From Apoda limacodes (Eukaryota; Arthropoda; Insecta; Lepidoptera; Limacodidae): a stretch of 64,000 nucleotides of DNA. A model generated the notes under the pieces. The model had not been told where the DNA came from. It was given only the letters and a program-made list of their open reading frames with translations, and made no database searches. The stretch is from contig OX291542.1 of the NCBI GenBank assembly GCA_946406115.1, forward strand, positions 27,353,321 through 27,417,320, given 5' to 3'. Shown in pieces: positions 1-9,600 of the stretch; within the stretch, counting starts at the first letter, position 1, and each line of letters begins with the position of its first letter. The position numbers and the translations under genes were made by a program.

Positions 1-3000
1 CTCCGCGGTTTCACCTGCTCTAATTTGCTCTGCTTAATCTGGATAAATATAATATATGAAGTTCAAAATGTGCAATTTAGTTTCGTCCTTCTCACACATT
101 TTTTGAACTAAAACCTATGTTATTAAAACAAGATAAAGGCCTTAGTCCACTCTTAAAATTCTAAATATTTGTGTAAAAAAATATTTGCAATCGAATAAGT
201 AGTTTCCGACATTAACTCCTACATCCAAACTTACAAACTTAACCTATGGATTAATAAAATTAGCTCTGATTCAAACATTATTATTCGCTGTATTAAACAG
301 AATAATTGTCTGCCGCCATGATGCATCTCAAAAACAAAGCGATATAAGCAATCCTTCCTATTTAGTATAGTAAAGTAAAGTAGTTAGTGTTGTAAATAAC
401 ATAAATTCGTAGTTTGTTTAGTTGTTCATATTGTTAAATGTTGAGTTGTCATTGATTTGGCTAGGCCATATCATCATATGTTCAGCTGGTAGTGAGAACA
501 CTATAAACATAGAAATATTAAAAAAAATGATCGGACAAATCATGAAGTGATCAATTCTAAGATCGGGCCACGACATAGACATAATATATTCACATCCTTT
601 AAATGTATTATTAAGAAGAAAGAAAGCTATCACAGAACAATATTTCACTAAAATGTGTGTTTTTATGATTATTTTTATAATAATTTAAAAAGCTAAAGAA
701 TAAAATAAAAAGTAATATTCATTACACACAATAGCGTAAATGCCTATATAAATTAGTTTCCTTAACTAATCATGGCCAACTTGATCCATGACCCTACTCA
801 TGAGGCATAAAGTCGTGAATAGTCTCGATTTGATGATACAATAATATTATTACCATCATCACTACAATATACCACAATATGTTACTTAAGCACTCACTGA
901 GACAATTAAAACAAACAGAAACCACATCCAAACTTGATAGAATCGCTGTTAGCGACAAAAGGTCTACAGACTCTTTAGTGACTCCTAAGGACACTTCCTT
1001 ATCCCATAGTTATATTTTACTAACGCGATAGTTCTTAGTATTTATTATTTTAAACATACTTTGAATCGATACTACACTTAGAAGAAAAAAAAAGATAATT
1101 TTACTAAAATTTGCCTGTGAAACATTGGACATAGAAGAATGTGAAATTGCAGAATGTTTCCTTTTTTTATTCTTGCCGCCTGTAAGATTAAATAAAAATA
1201 ATAATACTACTTCTAATATCGTACTATAGAGTTTTTCAAAAAACTTATTAAATTTAGATATTTATGTAAATTTTTTTGGTCACACTTGTGAGTTTTCTTT
1301 GTTTTTACCAGCATTTTAGTTCACTTAATAATGACTGAAGCAACATTGTTTAGTAAATTTATTATGAAATTGTTCTTAAGTAACTTCTATTTCTTTGACT
1401 TTCGTTCAGCAATTACAACAGAAAGGTGTCTCAGCGACACTTAATACAAGAGTAATTCAAAAGATTTGAAATTGTGAAGAATTGGAATTGTGACTGCCCG
1501 TGGTTCTAAAGCGGAGCTGATGGCGACACTTTATTGGCCATTAAAGACCTATAACGACGTCTCCCCTTCTGTAACACAAAGGAAAGCTAACGTACAAATA
1601 AATGTTTGTGAATTCTCCCTTAGAAATTGTTACCAAAACGATTTGTACCTACTGAAGAAGATGGAGGTCGCCTCCCTCCTTAAGTACGTTACGACCCACC
1701 GAGCAGAAATAAATTTAATTTATTTAGAAATTAATTTCCTGTACAATAAAGAAATAAATGTGTTTAATTCTAGAATGACCGACGTATAGACTCTTGCTTA
1801 TTTGGAAAAACAAAACTTATTAAATTGTTTACCGTCAAAAACATATTCTTGAGAACAAATGAATGAAGACTAATTTTATCGTACATTTGATTTTTTTATG
1901 CGGCTGTTTAAGGAAGGTTTGGTAAAGAAGAAAAACCTACTTTTTAAAAGTTTAATTTTCATAAACAATTAAAAGATAGTTATCAAAAAGTAACTTTTTT
2001 ATTTTGAATAGTAAATGTTAAAGATTTTTTGAAACATTTTAGAGAGTCTTAGTAAAATAAAAATTCTTTAAATTACTATTAAAAGGTTAGCGTTCACATG
2101 GTTCTATGTGCTTGACATATTGTAGGAAATTTTTAATAAAATTACCACTTTTCCTTCTTATTGTGGTATTGGTTCAAAGTATGTTGAAAATATTAAATAC
2201 TATGAACAATCGAGTTGGTATAATATAACGATGGAAGCGGGAAGTGTCCTAAGGACTCACTGAAGAGTCCTTAGACCTTTGCCCGCTAACAGCTATTCTA
2301 TCAAGTGTGGGTGTGGTTTTTGCTCGTTTTAATTGTCTTTCTGAGTACTTCGGTAGCATATTGTGGTTGGTTGTGGTAAAGATATAATTGTATTATCAAA
2401 TGCGGAACATTTACGACTTTTTTCTTATAAGATGACCTTAGTCATGGATCCAGTCGCCCACACGGAGAGAATTTATGTTGTTCGAAATAAAAACCTGGTT
2501 TTTAAAATGCGTTAATACTAAATTTTATTAATTTCAACAATTTTTATCTAGAAATTACAAAACAATATAATTTTAAAGACCTTTTTATTATTTCATAAAC
2601 TAATAACTACAAAATAGTTTTATTACTTTACGAAAATAAAATTAGTACTTTGGATTACAACATTTTACTAATCCTACAAAACTTTCCTCGAATTTATAAG
2701 TAGGGTAATTAATATCAACATATAAAGCTTACTAAAGATTACAAAAAGTTTTATTAAAGTGGGCAGATAAAACACTACTTGTTTACATTGAAGGCCAATT
2801 AACGTTTACAAACACCTTTTTAAGAATAAGTGAAGTTTACTTATAACAAACATCATATCGTACCGTTACGAATTAAGGTTGACGTCACGCGTCCTACATC
2901 GCGCTATTGAAGTTTCTTCGGTAGTTCGCATATATACAAACCGAATCGCAAGTAAAGTGGACCGAGGCGTTCTCCAGGCATAACTCCTCACCTAGCGGGG

Positions 3001-3516
3001 ATTTCCCTTTTACCGCCGCTTCACAGTTGGTGTCCCTGATCTGAACAAATTTGACGTACCTTCCGCCGTAGATAGCTTCATCTACCAGGTACACGAACCA
3101 GTTGTCAACCGTACGCTTCGCATCACAGAGTTTCATCAGGACCTATCGGTGTAAAACGCTTATTGTAAGCGGGTTACGTTATTTCAGTCCAATAAATTTT
3201 ACTTGTTTTTAGTAAACAACACTGTTATTCCAACAAGACTAGTTTTATTCCCGTTGGTAAATACAATAAGTAAAGCTCATGGGTAATATTTTAGTGATTA
3301 TTAGTATTATTTACTTGTGGCTTCTAAAGATTTTTCTCTGTGCATGATAAACATTTGTTACACACGATATCCTACAATATCTAAATAACTTGCTTCGTAT
3401 ATCAAGATGATTATATACCTATTATAAAATTATCTATATGATATTAATATGCCACTAAAGATAATTTTAAGTATTTGAATAACGTGCCGATAATTAAATA
3501 GTTAACCTCATTTCAG
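1..3516. other. Long intron of the Sidestep-family gene (or its upstream flank)
   Basis: AT-rich DNA with only short open frames. Because the exon at 3517 begins with a split codon, this is expected to be intron. I looked for Ig-like Cys/Trp exons with splice sites and found none. One GC-richer open segment on the minus strand (2894-3136) is listed separately. Confidence 0.6.
2894..3136 (-). other. Unidentified GC-richer open segment on the minus strand
   Basis: An 80-codon open frame, notably richer in GC than its surroundings, with a coding-like amino-acid mix (for example CDAKRTVDNWFVYLVDEA, five Cys). A possible acceptor (CCGATAG, polypyrimidine-poor) lies upstream and a possible donor (TTCG|GTTTGT) at about 2942. 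I do not recognise the protein. It could be an exon of a gene nested in the intron, a captured gene fragment in a transposon, or chance. Confidence 0.25.
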
Positions 3517-3647
3517 ATCCTCCTGTAGTGTCACTATCTTTAGGGAGTACCCTCAATCCGCAAGACATCAAAGAAGGCGATGATGTTTACTTTGAGTGTT
3601 CAGTCAAAGCTAATCCTAAGGAACATCGTATCTCATGGTATCATAAT
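3517..3647 (+). CDS. Exon 1 in window: first half of Ig domain A
   Basis: Acceptor TTTCAG ends at 3516 and donor GTAAGT starts at 3648. The exon has 131 bases: it completes a split Asp codon, adds 43 codons and ends in phase 0. It contains the B-strand Cys (FEC) and the F/Y-W core Trp (SWYHN) of an Ig fold. The split first codon shows that at least one coding exon lies further upstream; none was recognised in 1-3516. Confidence 0.87.
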
Positions 3648-6600
3648 GTAAGTTTCATTTAATATCAAATTACAAATTATTTTAAATTAATGATTGAACA
3701 GCAGCTCTTGTGTTTACCGTTTGTTAATTATTATATATTATAGCAAATATGATTTTTGTTTTAATATTAGCATGAACAATGCTGGCAAAATATATTATGA
3801 GTAATTATAAAATATCACCAATCGTTTCTAGATACATTACAGGGTTCCGTACCCAAAGGCTGCCAACAGGACCCTATCACTAAAATTGCGCTGTATTTCT
3901 GACTGTTCGACTTTAAAATATCTCTTTTCTTTAAAACGTAACCGGTAAATAACTACAATTTTCCCAGAAATCTATATACCTATCAAATAATAAAAAAATC
4001 AAAAAGGAAATTTTACGGAGGGTTCTTTACAAGAAACACGTTTTCATATCGTAAATACATTAATACATGGTACAATCTTTATATATGCAGTAATTATAGT
4101 GTGAGCTGTAAAATATAAAAACAAATAATAATAACCGGGTTTTATGACCAAGTATAAAAGCACTCGCATTATTATAATAATAAACTTATTATATAACAAT
4201 AATGGTAAACTTACCATATATAAAGTTATTAAAAGAATATACCTACTCGTGGTCACAGAATAAACAAAACACCTTGTTGCTTGCTGTTATATGGTGGTAC
4301 GAAATTCATAGTGCGCGAGTCCGACACACGATTTTTACAATTACAAAACACAGTGATAAGGATCCATATTTACTCATTTATTTTACTTGCATATCCTATT
4401 AAATTAAATACTAACATGTAACTAATAGTGCCTTTATCGTATCCTTTTTTTTCACAGGATAAATCAGTGTCACATAATCCTACAAATGGAGTTATAATAA
4501 GTACCAAGTCTCTCGTGCTACAAAAAGTAGCTAGAAACCACGGTGGGAATTATTCGTGTCGCGCAACCAATGCACTCGGAGAAACGGCAAGCCAAACCAC
4601 TCGACTTAGCATTCAATGTAAGTAGGTATTTAAAACACTAGCATTTGTCCGCGGCTTCGCCCACAAACATAATAGTTATCAGAGCGAGTTTAACTGGTAT
4701 ATAAAAAGTAGGTATTCTACGTTTTTGTCAATCGCACCAGATATCCTTGTTCCAAAAATCAAGTCACCCTTTTCAAGCTTCAGCTGCGGGAAATAGTACT
4801 TTGCGGCCGTACTGTAGGTATAAAAGTCTGTCTGTTTGGTATGCCTTCATGTCGTGATAAAGCATCCAATAGACATGATAGCAAAGGAATAGCTGATAGG
4901 ATCGAGAAGGACATTAGATTTATTTTATTCTGATCGTGAGTTTCCGTAGTAAAACGTTTTCGTACCAATTTCGTACATTCAGTAAATTGTCGTGGTATTC
5001 GTCAACATTCCCCGTTAAGGGATCGTTTTTGAAAGGGTTTTCACCAGTAAACTTAGAGGTTGGCAACATGTAAATCATAAACATTCACAGTAACATATGT
5101 TTATACTTAATGAGAACAAATTATAATTCTATTAAACACAATAGAAGCATATTGAAGAAACTTATTCAACGAAATATTCTATATTAAAACTAGGTTTAGG
5201 TAAACTTAGCAATTTGTTCAGCTCGAAAAGCGTTTTGCGAACAAAACGTCTTTGAATAAGGTTCTAAGAATAATCAATCACAGGGTTTGACGTCCTTCGA
5301 AAGTTTCGCTCTGCCACCAAAAACTAGTTGAAAGACGGCAAAATGTGCCATTTGTTAACAACCAATATATAGGCAGTACTTTATTAATCAAACCAAAATG
5401 AAATATGTATATAGACAATGACATAAAGTCCCTTCTCTAGAACATTGAAGTCATGCTAAATGATTTACGAACTTTATATTGTCTTTTAATACTTTCCATC
5501 GCCTTACTTTAAATACGTGAGATTTTACTTCGCTTAAATTAATTAAATCGTAGTACCTACTATTGACTATCGACTGTTGTACGTGGATCATTGATGCAGG
5601 TTTATTCTTTATTCAAATCTACACTAATATTATAAACAGGGAAAATTTGTTAGTCTGAATACAGGAGGTATTCTTCCAAACTACTTATAAATGAAAATAA
5701 ATAAATACCATCATGACATTTATTCAGAAATTTTATAAGCGTATGCTTTTAACATGCACGTTTTACTGATGGTTTTACGTCCCACAAACGTGATAGGTTA
5801 ATAGTTAGTAGTGGTTCGGTAGGTAGCCTATCGCCGTGCCGGGCATAAACAAGAGTCGAGACAACTTTAAAATTTACAAAAAATGAATCAAACCCAGGAC
5901 CTGCGACATGGCTGCCTAACGCTCTATCACTGTGCCACTCGGTTCTACTCATTTGATTTTTAAAAAAACCTATCACGGATTTTAAGAATGGTCTTTCAGG
6001 GTGGACATCGGCTGTATTTTAATAACCATATTAGTACGTCAAGTCGGCTACGAACCAACGCAGGTTGGTTTTTGGCGCAGTGAAAGCTGAAGGGACAGAA
6101 AATAATAAAAATAGAATACTTTTTACTATTTCCTCCCAAGGGAATAAATTTTTCGCGTCATGACGGTTTTTACAAAAGCCTTAATTTTAGGGGGGCAAGA
6201 AAAACAAAGAATAATTTACTATCCCGATTGACATTTGCCACAGGAATTGGTTTTTTGCTGGAAAAACCGCGGGGATTGTCTAGTTAGATTATAAACCTCT
6301 AACTTTTCTACCATTACCAACAAAGTTGCATTTTACAGAATCGTTCTCAAGCGAAACTTATTAATTTATTTAAATCATTAAAAGTGAAATTTCGCGTATT
6401 TTTTTTTTCGCGAAAAAAAAGCGTATTGTTATCATTTTTATATTTTTGATTTTTATATATTTAACTTAAAGATACCTACCTTACTAGCGCCGCCAAAAGA
6501 TATTCTTTATTTCCTCTTTGTATAAATCATTTATCAAAAAGGTTACAAATCAATTATTTAGAACTAGTTATAAGCTATTTTTAGAAGGTTATACATTGTT

Positions 6601-9600
6601 TCTAGAATATATATCTAAGTTGTAGATAGCGTTTCTGCTAAAAGTGGCCGTTTATACCAGAAACACTGTCTACAACTCACTAATACATACCAGATACTAT
6701 ACATACAGATCTAAACTAAACTAAACTATATTATTTTGCACGCGAGTCTAAATAGAACTAGATTTTTTTATTAATTGACATTTATAATCATTTCTCAGTT
6801 TTAATTATTTAAGTTTTATAATAGTTTAAGCTATTTTAATTTTGCACATGTAATTGTCATCAAACTTAACAAATACTAATATTTTGATTAGAATTTCTTT
6901 AAAAAACTTGAAAATATTTTCTGGCATTCTTATTAAAATAAATTTTAAATTCATTGAATCGAACAAAATAAATTCATTCCAATTGCCATTTTCAGTTTAT
7001 ATTTTTTATGTCATTTTGTTTTTGTTTTTAGATGCTCCAGTTTGTTCGAATACGTCGCCGCAAGTACTCGGGGCACAGCTAGATGAGACATTACAAGTTC
7101 GATGTTCAGTCACTGCCAATCCACCAGACGTCACGTTCTTTTGGCAGTTTAACAACAGCGGCGAAAACCTTGATATATCGCCGACTAAATATGGTAACAT
7201 TAACTTATTTTTGTAAGTTGTCTTTACCTATGACTTTGTCGTTTAGCAACTGACTGTTTCAAATTTATTCATAGAGTTTCGCTGAAAATTCTAATTTTAA
7301 ATAAATTTTTTTTTCGGTTTCGGTTATTTCTTTGTTGATTGATTTTAATTGAATTTTTAAACGAAAACCTACCTCAGTAAAAGTGATGTATTCATCTAGT
7401 GGTCTAATGCTGGTGTGATTATCATTTGGCACAAAATATACTGGAAATGTAGGTATACTGTCATGACACAATTATATATATATAAAGGCCAGTGCTTACT
7501 GACGGGACTGCATAGCTCAGAACTGTGTGTATGTGTGTGTTAATAAAAGACAGCAGTTGCGGTAATATTATAGCCGCGAACTGGTTACTGAGTTTTTTTT
7601 TGAGTTTTGTTTACTTTCACAGATTGCGAAACTATGCTTTTTATTATAGGTACTGCTAATGGTAGCACCAGTGAACTGAATTACAAACCTCAGAGTGAAA
7701 GAGACTACGGAACACTAAGCTGTCGAGGACTGAACTCTGTTGGCAAACAACTTGATCCATGCGTCTTCCAAATAGTCCCTGCTGGTGAGTCTATATTAGT
7801 GGCGTTTTGTTGACCGACATAATATACATTATGCGCTTAATGTTGATAATCCAACTAAGGAGAATGAGCCAAGATTTGTAGTGTGTCATACAGAATTTAT
7901 GTCTTTTTAACTTAGCTGGATTATGACATTAACCACATTGAAGCAGTGAACAAACGCACCTATTACTATCCAATGAAATGTTTTTAATTTTCTAAAAAAC
8001 TATTTTATGCATGTATTTTGTGAGATACAGTACCATGATGACATTATTACAATTTTGTGCACTGAAACGCTGGCTTTAGAGGATTAATAATTTTAGAAAA
8101 CCAAAGTAAGGTAAACATAGCAAACTTTAACAACCCCTTTACAATGTGCGTAATGTACTGACACTAACATTAATTAAAAGTGGAATTCTAAATCTACTTT
8201 TGCTTAGTATTAAATTATAATTAAAATGATTAATATTAAAATGAGACTTTAGACACGCTGGGTATTTTACATCATTTAAGATCCGAAGCAAAACTTTTTT
8301 ATTTGGCAAGGGCGTATTTAACAGGGGTTTAATCCCAAAATCAAAATTTCATAGGATTTTATACAGAAAAACCTATTAATGCATGAACTTTCCCAAAATC
8401 TGACCTGACCAGGCTGAACCTGAAACAAAATTCCTGGATAAACCAACCCAAAAAAAAAACCTGGATACATCATTTAGGCCTATAGGTAATCATCGCCATT
8501 GCTCGTTACAGCAAGTCAACTACCTTAACAGCGCGTGAAATACCTGCAAAATTCAACAATTTAGCATAATAATCGAACAGCCCCACTATCTCGTTACAAC
8601 TATTTTGTAAACAAACGTATACTATATTTATTTTGGAAATGGTTTTCAAAAATAATTCTAGATCATTTTAAACATGGTTGTAGGATCCTTCAGTGAAATG
8701 ATATCGATCTGATGTCGATAATCATATAGCGAATAAGGTTGTGAATTAGCCCCCTAGATGTATGTATAGATTACTCTTATCCTTTATTGGCCTATATATA
8801 TATATATATATTTTAAGTCACAAGAGGCATCATTTACTAACATACATTTTGCCCCTGAAAACGCGAGACCTGGATTCAGACTTCTCGAAATTTTCAAATC
8901 AGATTTTTTTACAAATATGTCCCTTTTCTAAAATTTTCTAAAATATGTACCAGCAATTTTTGTGTACAGCTCGACCCATGGTACCACTTAACTGCTCACT
9001 GAGTACTGGAAACATTAGCATAGAAGCCTTAAATACATGGTTGTACGTGCGTTGTGTTGCTGGCTATGACGGAGGACTACCACAAACGTTTGTATTAGAA
9101 GCATTGGATCCCTTTACTGGCAGAACCAGGTTGAACAGCAGTGTTAACGAAAATGGTAAATAACACATTATATAAATATCTTTGTCAACTACGACTCACT
9201 TTTCTGCATTTCAGTCAAAATTATCGTACAGTATTTGATACTGTTCTATTTAAGTATTTAAAATTAAAGTTTGAAACATAATATAAAGAAATATGTTGCA
9301 TATTTGAATATATTATAATAAATAAGGTTTTTTAATACTTATTAAATGTTAAAAACCTTTTTTAGGTATATTTTGTCTATCTGTTTGTTTATATAAATAA
9401 GTTACAAATAAGTATTAATTACTGATTATTTCCTAAAGTGTTAATATATGACTATACCTAAACCGAAACTTATCGACGACTATACATACCTAGGTCAAGT
9501 AGTCCAGTTAGGTAGGTCCAACTTTGAGAAAGATGTTAACCGAAAAATTCTGATATAGATTAAAAAGTTAGCAAGCTGAAGTGGCAATGGGCAGGCTACA

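Noticed and set aside
418..994. Minus-strand frames of 66-76 codons near the left edge
   Set aside because: Composition is explained by AT-rich DNA; no start context, splice sites or recognisable motif.
1490..1789. 99-codon plus frame upstream of the Sidestep exons
   Set aside because: It starts with GTG, has no domain, signal peptide or splice context, and its second half is AT-driven (Asn/Ile/Leu-rich). It also does not look like the missing N-terminal Ig exons.
6854..7031. In-frame extension upstream of exon 3
   Set aside because: It is Ile/Leu/Phe/Lys-rich intron read-through ending in a polypyrimidine tract and AG, with real coding sequence starting at 7032.
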